A stretch of 64,000 nucleotides of DNA from Thermodesulfovibrio sp. 3462-1 (GCF_040451425.1 NZ_CP144374.1:1590501-1654500), one strand, 5' to 3'; counted from the first letter of the stretch, positions 37,441-45,897 are shown. A program made the numbers and translations. Notes: generated from the sequence alone by a model not told the origin.

Positions 37441-38132
37441 CAATATAAAATGTCTGCTGGAATTTTAACCAAAAAAGGCTTTGATTATTTCATTACACCA
37501 GCAAAAGGATTCAGACAGATACTCAAATGTGAGGCACGCCAAATGATTGAAAAAACAGGCAAGAGATATGAAGACTTCAAATTTTATAAAGTATGGGAAT
37601 GAAAAAACACGCCTCAAGGGTATTTTTTGAAGATGCCTATCTTGCTGGAAATCCAGAGGATGCCCTTATGCCAACTTCAATCCCACAGATACTTTCAGGA
37701 CCAAAACCAACATCTTTTCAGAACTATCTTGAGCAAAGACCTGAAAATCTTAAGGACCATCCTAAAAGCCTTGCCCATTATAATTCTGACAATCCAATCC
37801 GCGGCTACAAACTCTACTGGCACAAAGATGGCACAGGATGGGAAGAGGTGGAAATATCTTATGATGAAAAAGAATTCAACGAACTACTGAAAAAGCATCT
37901 GATTAGAAAAGATAACACTTCAAAGATAAAAGAATTTAAAGAGGCTTTTGAAAAATACATTATAAGCAATGCAGGCGAAGAGATTTCATCCCTTTGGGAG
38001 ACTCCCAGACTTAAAGAACTCAAAAAGATGCTTGATTTTACGAATAAACCAGAAAATAACGCAACTGAATATCTTGAACTTTCTGAATTCAGAAAAAGAA
38101 AAGTTTTGCCGAAGCTAACAAAAGTCGAATAA
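37417..38132 (+). pseudogene. CRISPR-associated RAMP gene (TIGR03986-like), degraded
   Basis: The C-terminal half of a large RAMP protein can be read only by switching frames: MSAGILTKKGFDYFITPAKG (ends at a stop at 37602), YGNEKTRLKG in a second frame, then RVFFEDAYLAGNPEDAL and PTSFQNYLEQRPENL with NPIRGYKLYWHK in a third, open from 37593 to 38132 and ending SEFRKRKVLPKLTKVE. The order and motifs match my memory of RAMP proteins found beside Csx10. The open 179-codon part could still be translated but is truncated. Confidence 0.6.
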
Positions 38133-38157
38133 ATTAAACTTAATTTGTGCTGACACC

Positions 38158-38246
38158 TTTTGGCAATATTTTGGCAATATTTTTTTACTTGTTTCTGCTA
38201 ATTAAATTATGTTAATTTTAAAATTATATGTTAATTCTAAAATTAA
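38158..38246. repeat. two tandem AT-rich repeats upstream of the outer-membrane gene
   Basis: TTTTGGCAATA occurs twice in tandem (38158-38179), and a 19-base unit atgttaattttaaaattat occurs twice in tandem (38209-38227, 38228-38246) with two differences; each 19-mer contains a near-palindrome (TTAATTTTAAAATTA). They could be operators or an A/T-rich promoter-boosting element. Confidence 0.55.
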
Positions 38247-38275
38247 AAAATAAAAAAGAAAGGAGGTGAAAAGGA

Positions 38276-39071
38276 GTGAAAAAAACTTTCATTGCTGGTT
38301 GTAGCACTTCTTATGCTTGTAGGTGTTAATGCTTACGCAGTGGATTTTGAAGCACAGGTTGGACCTGAAATAAGCCACATTACTTACAAAGAGCCTGGTG
38401 TTATGACAGAAAAAGGTTGGTTTTATGGAATGGCAGGCAGAGCAGAAGTAAAGTTTGATGTTGCAAAGGATTTGAAACTTACTGTGGGTCCAGAGCTTAA
38501 ACTTGCAAAAGGTAGAGTTGATTACTCTTCACCTATAAGTGGTGACATGAACGGAATCGATGACACACTTTTTGAGGCAAGAGCTTTGGTAGGACTTCAA
38601 TATCAGCTTACACCAGAAGCGAAAATTAAACCTTACACAGGATTTGGCTACCGCAGTTTGGTTGATGACTCCTCTGGGAAGCAAACTTCTACTGGTGCTT
38701 GGGGTTATGAACGTTGGATAAGATACTACTACATACCAGTTGGAGTTGCATTTTCTTATGACTTTACAAAGGACTGGACAGCAAAGGCTTACGCAGAATA
38801 CGACATCTTCTTAAGAGGTAAAGTAAAAACCTATCTTAGTTCTGTTCCAGGATATGAAGACATCACAAACACTCAGAAGTCTGGTTACGGATTAAGAGCT
38901 GGTGCTCAAGTTGAAAAGAAATTTACAGGATGGGCAGTTTCATTTGGTCCTTATGTAAAATACTGGAAGATCAAGGATTCTGAGGTAACATATGATTCTT
39001 TAGGTCGGGGTTGGATAGAACCACGTAATCACTCAACTGAGATTGGTAGTGCTTTAACACTTAATTTTTAG
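38276..39071 (+). CDS. outer-membrane beta-barrel protein with frameshifted signal peptide
   Basis: The open frame from 38292 encodes a barrel-like protein of alternating aromatic strands, ending in Phe (GSALTLNF) as outer-membrane proteins do. The real start is probably the GTG at 38276, spaced seven bases from an AGGAGGTG ribosome binding site, but it is one base out of frame because of a run of seven A (38279-38285). With six A the product would begin MKKLSLLVVALLMLVGVNAY followed by A, an ideal signal peptide. So this is a sequencing error, a phase-off allele, or a slippage-dependent gene. About 260 residues; ligand unknown. Confidence 0.75.
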
Positions 39072-39143
39072 GCTACAAAATGGGAAGGCTAAGGCCTTAC
39101 CCATCAAAACATTAAGTTTAAGATTTAACTCGAGGGGGAAGTT

Positions 39144-39896
39144 ATGAGAAATAATTTAGCTTTAAAAGCTTTATCAGTCATTCTGGTAATGTTTTTTATG
39201 CTGCAGCTTACAGGCTGTGGACAGATGATTAATGCTATTGAGCATAGTGATATGCAAGTAAAGCTTAAGATGACTGATACCATATTTCTTGACCCTATAG
39301 CAAAAGCCAAAAACAAATCAGTATTTGTAGCAGTTAACAACACTTCTGATATGCAGGAAGTTGACACAGGAATGTTACAAAATCTTATATCAAGTAGACT
39401 TACTGCAAAAGGTTACCAGGTGGTAAGTAACCCTGAACAAGCAGGCTATATCATTCAGGTTAATGTGCTTTACATGGATTACTACAGGGAGACTGGAACC
39501 CGTGAGGGGGCAGTTGAAGGAGCTCTGACAGGAGCTGGAGCAGGAGCTTGGTTAGGCCAGTCAAGGGATACATCAATTGCACTGGGACTTATTGGTGGAG
39601 TAGTTGGCGGGATTGGTGGAGCACTTATAGGGAAAGCACTAAAGGTTGAAACCTATGCTGGAGTTGTTGATGTTGAACTAAGGGAGAAAACAGATAAGCC
39701 AGTGACAGGGCAAATGGTAACAAATGCACAGACAGGCTCAGCTACAACAATAAAAACCACTCAGGAGATAAACACCAACTGGCAGATTTATAGAACTAAA
39801 ATTGTATGCACAGCACAACAGACAAACATTGACAAAAATGAGGCTGCAAGAGTAATTGCAGAAAGCATCGCAAGTAAGATTGGGGGAATGTTCTAA
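39144..39896 (+). CDS. TraT-like complement-resistance lipoprotein
   Basis: The 250-residue protein has a lipoprotein signal peptide with lipobox LTGC, then MQVKLKMTDTIFLDP and VAVNNTSDMQ, and two glycine-rich hydrophobic stretches (GALTGAGAGAWLG; GLIGGVVGGIGGALIGKAL) typical of TraT. TraT blocks surface exclusion/serum attack in conjugative plasmids, but chromosomal homologues are common and of unknown role. A gggggaa-type ribosome binding site precedes the ATG. It probably resides in the outer membrane. Confidence 0.85.
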   Translation: MRNNLALKALSVILVMFFMLQLTGCGQMINAIEHSDMQVKLKMTDTIFLDPIAKAKNKSVFVAVNNTSDMQEVDTGMLQNLISSRLTAKGYQVVSNPEQAGYIIQVNVLYMDYYRETGTREGAVEGALTGAGAGAWLGQSRDTSIALGLIGGVVGGIGGALIGKALKVETYAGVVDVELREKTDKPVTGQMVTNAQTGSATTIKTTQEINTNWQIYRTKIVCTAQQTNIDKNEAARVIAESIASKIGGMF

Positions 39897-39918
39897 GATA
39901 AGCTATAAAACAGATAAA

Positions 39919-39941
39919 GTGCTGGGATACTCTCCCAGCAC
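39919..39941 (+). other. intergenic hairpin between two lipoprotein genes
   Basis: GTGCTGGGA-tactc-TCCCAGCAC is a perfect 9-base stem. No U-run follows on the plus strand, so it is more likely an mRNA processing or stability element than an intrinsic terminator. Confidence 0.45.
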
Positions 39942-39959
39942 AAAGAAAAAGGAGGGAAA

Positions 39960-40487
39960 ATGAAATCGTATTTCAATTTATGTATTCTTTTCTTTTTATT
40001 GCTTATTTATGGCTGTGCACCTTCAACTACCAAAGTACAATGGGAAACAGGACGCGTTATCAATCCCCAATTTGCAGAAAAGGTAATCATTGTTGAGAAA
40101 TTTGAGTTTACAGCCCCACTTAAGAAAGGAATTAGAACTGAGGTATTAGTGAGTGGCGATATTTCGACATGTATTGTTAAATCTTTAAGAAATAATCTTA
40201 TTGGTTATGCTGTTTTAAGAGAAGATGAAGCAAACAATATATCTCCTAATGCGATAGTTATTAAATTAACACCCACAAAAGTGACAACAGGGTATAATTT
40301 TTGGGGAACAAAGATTGTGGGAAATGTTTATGCTAAGGTTCAAGTTAATGACAGTCCAGTAGAGCTTGAAGGAGAAGGAAAAGCAAATGCTGAAATGCCG
40401 CCCACTAACTATGCATTTGAAACAGCTTTTAGTGAAGCCTGTGATGATCTTGCAGTAAAGGTAGATAAATTGTTGAATAAAAAATAA
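39960..40487 (+). CDS. putative outer-membrane lipoprotein
   Basis: The 175-residue protein begins with a lipoprotein signal peptide (CILFFLLLIYGC, lipobox IYGC). The mature part has mixed alpha/beta character with VIIVEKFEFTAPL and a pattern (SPNAIVIKLTPTKVTTGYNF) reminiscent of small lipoproteins of the LPS-assembly or YajG type, though no family is certain. The ATG is preceded by AAGGAGGGAAA. It probably shares a transcript with the TraT-like gene. Confidence 0.7.
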   Translation: MKSYFNLCILFFLLLIYGCAPSTTKVQWETGRVINPQFAEKVIIVEKFEFTAPLKKGIRTEVLVSGDISTCIVKSLRNNLIGYAVLREDEANNISPNAIVIKLTPTKVTTGYNFWGTKIVGNVYAKVQVNDSPVELEGEGKANAEMPPTNYAFETAFSEACDDLAVKVDKLLNKK

Positions 40488-40607
40488 AACTCAAGCAACA
40501 GAGTAAAACAGTCATCGGAGAGGAATTATTCCTGACTTTATCAGTTTAGGGCTGATCTTTATCGTTTTAAAATCGTAAAACCTTGAAAAATCTATATCAA
40601 ATTAGGT

Positions 40608-41891
40608 TCAAAGTTCAACAGCCCTTCGTGAAATCTTAATTGCACAAAACTCACCGCACATGCTGCAGACTTTTTCATCCTGAAGAGGTGGTCTTTCAGC
40701 TCGCATGGAGCTTACTTTTTCAGGGTCAAAAGACAGAGCAATCTGAGCCTGCCAGTCAAAGTTTCTTCTTGCTTCTGCCATTTTATTGTCTCTCTGCCAT
40801 GCCTGAGGTAAACCCTTTGCAAGATCTGCTGCATGGGCAGCGATTTTTGAGGCAATTACACCCTCCTTTACATCTTCCTTATTAGGAAGCCTTATATGCT
40901 CTGAAGGGGTAACATAACACAGAAAATCAGCACCATACATCCCTGCAAGAGCGCCACCAATTGCTGCTGCAATGTGATCATAACCCATTGCACAGTCTGT
41001 TACAAGAGGACCAAGAACATAAAAAGGTGCTTCTTTGCATATGCTTTTCTGGAGTTTAATGTTTGTCTCCACATGATTCAAAGGAAGATGCCCCGGTCCT
41101 TCAATTATGCACTGAACTCCTTCTGATACAGCTATTTCTTTTAGTTTACCAATGGTTATTAGTTCAAGCAACTGATATTTATCTGTTGCATCAGCAAGAC
41201 ATCCGGGTCTTAATCCATCTCCAAGACTGAGTGTGAGGTCATATTTTTTTGCAATCTCAAGAAGTCTATCAAACTGCTCATAAAGAGGGTTTTCTTTTCC
41301 ATGATAGCACATCCAGTTTGCAAGGATTGAGCCTCCCCTGCTTACAATTGGTAAAACTCTTTCGCCAGATTTAAGCATCTCCACAATCTTCATGGTGACA
41401 CCGCAGTGAACTGTTACAAAATCAACGCCATCCTTTGCATGCTCTTCAATTACATCAAATATATCGTCAACGGTTATCTTTACTATACTTCCATATTTTT
41501 CAATCGCTCTTATAGCAACCTCATAAACTGGAACAGTACCAACGCTTAAAGGAGAATGCTTTATGACTGCCCTTCTCATCTCTGTGAGAGGACCTCCTGT
41601 TGAAAGGTCCATTACAGCATCAGCACCGTACTGGACAGCTATATCAAGCTTTTCAAGCTCTTCCTTTAGGTCTGTTTTATCTTTGGATGTTCCAATGTTG
41701 GCATTTATCTTAGTTTTCAACCCTTTTCCTATTCCAAGAGGCTTTATATGACGAAGAACATTCCTTGTTATAACTGCCTTTCCTTCTGCTATATTCTGAG
41801 AAAGCATTTCAGGAGAGATACCTTCCTCTTTTGCAACTTCCTTTACTTCATCGGTAATTATTCCCTTTTTTGCTAACTCAATTCTTGTCAT
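40608..41891 (-). CDS. thiC: phosphomethylpyrimidine synthase ThiC
   Basis: ThiC is a radical SAM enzyme that rearranges AIR into the HMP pyrimidine of thiamine. The 427-residue protein carries the unusual C-terminal cluster motif CSMCGEFCAIK, plus NIGTSKD, GGPLTEMRRAV and RGGSILANWM. It lacks the long N-terminal domain of plant and enterobacterial ThiC, as in many anaerobes. Its start overlaps thiE by four bases; it is the last gene of the thiSGEC operon. Confidence 0.96.
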   Translation of the reverse strand: MTRIELAKKGIITDEVKEVAKEEGISPEMLSQNIAEGKAVITRNVLRHIKPLGIGKGLKTKINANIGTSKDKTDLKEELEKLDIAVQYGADAVMDLSTGGPLTEMRRAVIKHSPLSVGTVPVYEVAIRAIEKYGSIVKITVDDIFDVIEEHAKDGVDFVTVHCGVTMKIVEMLKSGERVLPIVSRGGSILANWMCYHGKENPLYEQFDRLLEIAKKYDLTLSLGDGLRPGCLADATDKYQLLELITIGKLKEIAVSEGVQCIIEGPGHLPLNHVETNIKLQKSICKEAPFYVLGPLVTDCAMGYDHIAAAIGGALAGMYGADFLCYVTPSEHIRLPNKEDVKEGVIASKIAAHAADLAKGLPQAWQRDNKMAEARRNFDWQAQIALSFDPEKVSSMRAERPPLQDEKVCSMCGEFCAIKISRRAVEL

Positions 41892-42499
41892 GGCTTTTCT
41901 CCTAAAATTTCATTGAATTTTTTCACTGTTCCTTCAATGTCTTTCTGCCCTAAAATTCCAGTTATCATGGCAACTCCATCACAGTAAGGCATTACTTCAT
42001 GGACATTATCAAGCTTAATTCCTCCAAGAGCAAAAACTTTGCATTTAACAGCCTCTTTTACCTCTTTTAATTTCTCTATGCCCTGCGGCTTTCCTTTCAT
42101 GGGAGTATAAAAAACAGGGCTAAAGGTTATAAAATCAGCCCACTCTGAAGCTTCCCTTGCCTCCTGAACTGAATGGGTTGATACACCTATGATGAATCTA
42201 TCCTTCCATACCTTTCTTACAACATGAGCAGAAAATCCGCCCTGAGGAAGGTGAACTCCATCAGCATCAACAGCCATAGCTACATCAATTCTGTCATTTA
42301 TGAATAGCAAAGCGTCATTTCTTTTTGTTATCTCACGCATTTTGTTTGCAAGAAAATAAAGCTCCTTTGCAGTCAAATCCTTTTCCCTTAACTGAAAAGC
42401 CTTAACACCTGCTTTAAGTGCCATTTCCACTGCCTCTAAAAAGGCTTCTTCCCGTGCAAAAAGCTTTCTGTTACCTATGAGATAAAGCTTATGCTTCAT
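41888..42499 (-). CDS. thiE: thiamine-phosphate synthase
   Basis: ThiE couples the pyrimidine and thiazole halves of thiamine. The 203-residue TIM-barrel has [40 protein letters not shown] and the thiazole-phosphate-binding FALGGI. It overlaps thiG and thiC by four bases on each side. Confidence 0.95.
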   Translation of the reverse strand: MKHKLYLIGNRKLFAREEAFLEAVEMALKAGVKAFQLREKDLTAKELYFLANKMREITKRNDALLFINDRIDVAMAVDADGVHLPQGGFSAHVVRKVWKDRFIIGVSTHSVQEAREASEWADFITFSPVFYTPMKGKPQGIEKLKEVKEAVKCKVFALGGIKLDNVHEVMPYCDGVAMITGILGQKDIEGTVKKFNEILGEKP

Positions 42500-43269
42500 G
42501 TAAGCATTCCCTCAATTGGTGAACTTGCAGAGGCATAAAGCCTCTTAGGAATTCTTCCTGCCTTGTATGCAAGTCTTCCAGCAATACAGGCATGCTTCAG
42601 TGCTTGAGCCATCATAATTGGGTCTTTAGCACCTGCAATTGCAGTGTTTACAAGAACCGCATCACAGCCAAGCTCCATTGCTTGTGATACATCAGAGGCT
42701 GTTCCCACTCCTGCATCAACAATTACGGGAACATTTACAGTCTCAAGAATTATCTTTATGTTGTAGGGATTTCTTATCCCAAGCCCTGAGCCAATGGGTG
42801 CACCAAGAGGCATAACTGCTGCAGCACCCGCATCAACAAGTCTTTTTGCTGTAATGGGATCGTCATTTGTGTATGGAAAAACAATAAAGCCTTCCTTTGC
42901 AAGAATCTCCGTTGCCTTAAGAAGTCCGCATACATCAGGGAAAAGTGTTTTTTCATCACCAATTACTTCAAGTTTAATCATATCTGAAACACCTGCTTCT
43001 CTTGCCAGTCTTGCATATCTCAAAGCATCTTCTACTGTGTAACAACCTGCAGTATTGGGAAGAATTTTGTATTTTTTTGGGTCAATGTAGTCAAGAAGAT
43101 TTTCCTTTGAACGATCTATGATGTTTACTCTTCTTACTGCCACTGTTACCACATCTGTTCCAGAAGCTTCAATTGCACGGGCAGTTTCCTCAAAATCTCT
43201 GTATTTGCCTGTTCCAACCCATAGCCTTGACTTAAACTCAATTCCCCTGATAATTAATGGATCACTCAT
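42496..43269 (-). CDS. thiG: thiazole synthase
   Basis: ThiG builds the thiazole phosphate from deoxyxylulose phosphate, glycine-derived imine and ThiS thiocarboxylate. The 257-residue protein from the ATG at 43267-43269 (GGAGG five bases upstream) starts [20 protein letters not shown] and contains the Schiff-base lysine region [16 protein letters not shown] and [20 protein letters not shown]. It follows thiS by one base. Confidence 0.96.
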   Translation of the reverse strand: MSDPLIIRGIEFKSRLWVGTGKYRDFEETARAIEASGTDVVTVAVRRVNIIDRSKENLLDYIDPKKYKILPNTAGCYTVEDALRYARLAREAGVSDMIKLEVIGDEKTLFPDVCGLLKATEILAKEGFIVFPYTNDDPITAKRLVDAGAAAVMPLGAPIGSGLGIRNPYNIKIILETVNVPVIVDAGVGTASDVSQAMELGCDAVLVNTAIAGAKDPIMMAQALKHACIAGRLAYKAGRIPKRLYASASSPIEGMLT

Positions 43270-43270
43270 T

Positions 43271-43468
43271 TTATCCTCCTCCAACAAAGTTGACGATCTC
43301 AATTGAGTCGCCTTCTTTTATTTTATACTCATTAAATCTATCTCTTTTAATTATTTCAAGGTTGACCTCAACAACAACCCTCTGAGGATTTATTTCAAGC
43401 TCTTGTAAAAGCTCTGCTATGGTAGTTGCTCTTACATCCATCTCGTTTCCATTTACTCTTACCTTCAT
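43271..43468 (-). CDS. thiS: sulfur carrier protein ThiS
   Basis: A 65-residue ubiquitin-like carrier ending in Gly-Gly-Gly ([10 protein letters not shown]), whose C-terminal glycine is adenylated and thiocarboxylated to deliver sulfur to ThiG. The start follows the terminator hairpin of the riboswitch by about 15 bases, so it is the first gene under TPP control. No thiF is adjacent. Confidence 0.95.
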   Translation of the reverse strand: MKVRVNGNEMDVRATTIAELLQELEINPQRVVVEVNLEIIKRDRFNEYKIKEGDSIEIVNFVGGG

Positions 43469-43482
43469 AAAACCTCCAAAAT

Positions 43483-43511
43483 AAAAAACCTCTATCCCTG
43501 AAGGATAGAGG
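43483..43511 (-). terminator. intrinsic terminator of the TPP riboswitch
   Basis: On the minus strand the stem CCTCTATCC/GGATAGAGG is followed by six U, located between the TPP aptamer and thiS. It is the expression platform: TPP binding should favour it and stop transcription. Confidence 0.85.
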
Positions 43512-43524
43512 CTGGTTTTAACTC

Positions 43525-43618
43525 AGTCTCTCCCTTTCCCTACGCCGGTATTACCCGGATCAGGTTCAAGGGGTCTTCCCTTATCGGGAACTCTCAGGTC
43601 CTTTGACCTCCCCCAGGG
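43525..43618 (-). promoter_or_regulatory. TPP riboswitch (THI element)
   Basis: The minus strand carries the aptamer signatures in order: GGGGGAGGTC, CTGAGAG, then CCCTTGAACCTGAT, GGGTAATACC and GCGTAGGGA. These are the conserved pyrimidine- and pyrophosphate-sensing helices. A terminator follows, so control is probably by transcription attenuation of thiSGEC. Confidence 0.95.
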
Positions 43619-43626
43619 ATTAATTA

Positions 43627-43656
43627 ATTGTATAAATTTATAACTGACTCTGTCAA
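43627..43656 (-). promoter_or_regulatory. promoter of the thi operon
   Basis: On the minus strand TTGACA (43651-43656) and TACAAT (43627-43632) are spaced by 18 bases, placing the start site a few bases upstream of the TPP aptamer. Matches are 6/6 and 5/6. Confidence 0.75.
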
Positions 43657-43672
43657 ATATGTGTTCGTTAAT

Positions 43673-43702
43673 TTGACAAATAAATCATTTTTTATTTAGA
43701 AT
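43673..43702 (+). promoter_or_regulatory. promoter of the PerR-like regulator
   Basis: TTGACA (43673-43678) and TAGAAT (43697-43702) are spaced by 18 bases. The -10 lies only eight bases before the start codon, so the transcript would have almost no leader. The two divergent promoters share about 95 bases. Confidence 0.6.
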
Positions 43703-43710
43703 TATTTTAA
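43696..43710 (+). promoter_or_regulatory. Per-box-like operator
   Basis: TTAGAAT-T-ATTTTAA matches the PerR operator TTATAATnATTATAA at 12 of 14 informative positions. It overlaps the -10 and the start codon of the regulator gene, which predicts peroxide-responsive autorepression. The consensus is known from Bacillus; use in this organism is inferred. Confidence 0.6.
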
Positions 43711-44222
43711 TGATGCCAAAAATAAAATGGACACCGCAAAGGCTTGCTATTTTGAAATATCTTGATGGAAATAAGCAGCATCCATCAGCAGAGGAGATTT
43801 ATGAAGCCTTATCAAAGGATTTTCCCACAATGTCAGTTGCTACAGTTTACAATGTGTTAGAGTTTTTAAAAAGAACTGGCAGAGTTAAAGAGATTCATGT
43901 GGATCCTGAAAAAAGAAGATTTGACCCTGATACAACAGAACACCATCATGCAATATGCGTAAAATGTAAAAAAGTTTTTGACATTTATCAAAAAGTTGAG
44001 CTTCCTGATTTGCATAAGTATCTTACTCAGTTTGATATTCTTGATGCTAAATTAACAGTAGATGTTTTATGTCCTGAATGTAAAAAGAAAAAGGACTTTA
44101 AATTAGGCCTAAAAGAATATAAATGCTCTCAATGTGGTTCAATTAGAACAGCAAAACACAAACCTCAAAAATGTCCTTCCTGCGGAAGCAGAGGCTCCTT
44201 AAAAGAAATTAAACAACATTAA
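43710..44222 (+). CDS. Fur/PerR-family regulator with C-terminal rubredoxin-like zinc domain
   Basis: The 170-residue protein begins with a Fur winged helix (KWTPQRLAILKYLDGNKQHP, then PTMSVATVYNVLEFLKRTGR), followed by the dimerisation domain with HHHAICVKCKKVFD and a second CPECKKK, giving the structural Cys4 zinc site. Beyond the normal end near residue 135 is an extra domain with YKCSQCGSIR and CPSCGSRG, like the rubredoxin module of rubrerythrin. The gene heads a ferritin/flavodiiron/rubrerythrin operon, so peroxide or iron sensing is likely. Translation starts at either of two adjacent ATGs without a ribosome binding site. Confidence 0.85.
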   Translation: MMPKIKWTPQRLAILKYLDGNKQHPSAEEIYEALSKDFPTMSVATVYNVLEFLKRTGRVKEIHVDPEKRRFDPDTTEHHHAICVKCKKVFDIYQKVELPDLHKYLTQFDILDAKLTVDVLCPECKKKKDFKLGLKEYKCSQCGSIRTAKHKPQKCPSCGSRGSLKEIKQH

Positions 44223-44254
44223 AAAATTAAAGTATCAAAAAGGGAGGTGTTTTT

Positions 44255-44671
44255 ATGATAAGTAATGAGCTTATGAATAAGTTGCAAAAAGCAGTTGCAA
44301 GAGAGCTCCAGGTAAGCATTCAGTACATGTGGCAACATGTTCTGGCAAAAGGAATTAAAGCAGAGCCTGTTGGTGCGCTTTTTAAACAGTTTGCGATTAA
44401 TGAAATGCTTCATGCTGAAAAGATTGCAGAAAGAATAGCTTTTTACGGAGGCATTCCTACAACACAACCAGACCCGATAACAATTGGTAAGAACCTCACG
44501 GAAATGCTTCAGATTGATAAAAAAGCAGAGGAAGAAGCTGTTGCGCTTTACAAAGAAATTATCAAAATGGCTGAGAAAGAAGAAGACTATGTAACAAGGA
44601 AGCTCTTTGAACAGATACTTGAAGAAGAAGAGATTCATCTTGATAAATTCAGCTCACTTCTTGAGGAATAA
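44255..44671 (+). CDS. ferritin-like (bacterioferritin-type) protein
   Basis: The 138-residue four-helix protein has diiron ligands spread as expected: Glu in VARELQVSIQYMWQHVL, the ExxH in INEMLHAEKIAERI, Glu near EEAVALYKEI and ILEEEEIHLDKF with a second ExxH. It is shorter than typical bacterioferritin and lacks the usual haem-ligating Met context, so it may be a ferritin-like oxidase or iron store. It follows the regulator with an AGGGAGGTG ribosome binding site and precedes the flavodiiron gene by three bases. Confidence 0.82.
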   Translation: MISNELMNKLQKAVARELQVSIQYMWQHVLAKGIKAEPVGALFKQFAINEMLHAEKIAERIAFYGGIPTTQPDPITIGKNLTEMLQIDKKAEEEAVALYKEIIKMAEKEEDYVTRKLFEQILEEEEIHLDKFSSLLEE

Positions 44672-44674
44672 AAA

Positions 44675-45895
44675 ATGAAGCCAGTGGAATTAAAAAATCA
44701 GATTTACTGGGTTGGTGTTGTTGACTGGGCAATAAGGGATTTTCATGGTTATGAGACACCTCATGGAACAAGCTATAATAACTACCTTGTAGTTGATGAC
44801 GAACCAGCACTGCTTGATGCAGTTCATCATGATTTTGTGAATATTTCAATTGAGAACATATCAAAAATCATTGATTCTAAAAAAATAAGACACATCGTAA
44901 TAAATCACATTGAAAACGACCATGCCTCGGGTCTTGAAAAAATTCTTGAGATACTGCCAGAGGTAAATCTTTACATGACAGAAAAAGGTAAAAAGGGCTT
45001 AAGCAGATTTATGAATTTATCCAGATACAAAGTCAATATCGTAAAATCAGGAGATAGCCTTAAGATTGGCAAAAGAACCCTTCATTTCATTGAAACACCC
45101 ATGATGCACTGGCCTGACTCCATGTTTACCTATATCAAAGAAGAAAAAATTCTCATAAGTCAGGATGCCTTTGGTCAGCATATGGCAACTATTGAAAGAT
45201 TTGATGATGAGTTTGTTCAGAACCATTCAATGGAAGAGCTGGAAGATGCAGTGATTGATTATTATGCAAACATTCTGATGCCCTATGGAAATGTTATTAA
45301 GGCAAAAATTGAGGAAATAAAAAAGCTTGGCATTGAAATTGAAATGATAGCTCCAGATCATGGCGTTATCTGGCGTTCCCATATAGACAGGGTATTAAAT
45401 CTTTATTCTGATATGGTTGAGGCAAAAGCAAAATTGAGCACCACGATTGTCTATGATACCATGTGGCACAGCACAGAACAGATGGTATTTCCAATTGCAA
45501 AAGGGCTTGAAGATGAAGGGATTCCTGTAAAAATAATTAAACTCAGGGCAACCCCAAAATCAGTGGCAGTAAAGGAAGTATGGAAGTCAAGAGGAGTTAT
45601 TGTTGGTTGTCCTACATTAAATAATGGAGTTTTTCCATCAGTTGCTGAGTTTTTATCTTATCTTAAAGGTCTTAGGCTTAAAAACAGGTTATTTGCTGCA
45701 TTTGGAAGTTATGGCTGGTCTGGTGAGGCAGTAAAGGACATGTATGAAACAGCTAAATCAATGAAACTTGATGTTTTTGAACCGGGTATAAGAGTTTTAT
45801 ACAAACCATCAGAGGAGGATCTGGCTAAATGCTATGAATTTGGCATAGCCTTTGGAAAGGCTTTAAAAAAATATCATGCAAAAATGGAGGTGTAA
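44675..45895 (+). CDS. flavodiiron protein (FprA-type oxygen/NO reductase)
   Basis: Flavodiiron proteins reduce O2 to water or NO to N2O in anaerobes. The 406-residue protein has a beta-lactamase-like domain with ligands in NHIENDHASG (His-x-Glu-x-Asp-His), HWPDSMF and DHGVIW, and a flavodoxin domain (TTIVYDTMWHSTEQMVFPIA). It sits between ferritin and rubrerythrin under the PerR-like regulator, so it likely receives electrons from rubredoxin-type proteins. Confidence 0.93.
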   Translation: MKPVELKNQIYWVGVVDWAIRDFHGYETPHGTSYNNYLVVDDEPALLDAVHHDFVNISIENISKIIDSKKIRHIVINHIENDHASGLEKILEILPEVNLYMTEKGKKGLSRFMNLSRYKVNIVKSGDSLKIGKRTLHFIETPMMHWPDSMFTYIKEEKILISQDAFGQHMATIERFDDEFVQNHSMEELEDAVIDYYANILMPYGNVIKAKIEEIKKLGIEIEMIAPDHGVIWRSHIDRVLNLYSDMVEAKAKLSTTIVYDTMWHSTEQMVFPIAKGLEDEGIPVKIIKLRATPKSVAVKEVWKSRGVIVGCPTLNNGVFPSVAEFLSYLKGLRLKNRLFAAFGSYGWSGEAVKDMYETAKSMKLDVFEPGIRVLYKPSEEDLAKCYEFGIAFGKALKKYHAKMEV

Positions 45896-45897
45896 AA

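Noticed and set aside
37593-38132. Intact independent gene at this frame
   Set aside because: The product lacks an N-terminal domain, its start has no ribosome binding site, and homologous sequence continues upstream in two other frames, so it is treated as part of a pseudogene.
36376-38270. CRISPR array near the cas-like remnants
   Set aside because: No regularly spaced 25-40 bp direct repeats were found; the only repeats are short tandem units and one inverted pair.
40530-40575. Terminator after the second lipoprotein gene
   Set aside because: A short ATCAG/CTGAT hairpin exists but lacks a clear U-run; the segment is better explained as one arm of the 22-bp inverted repeat.
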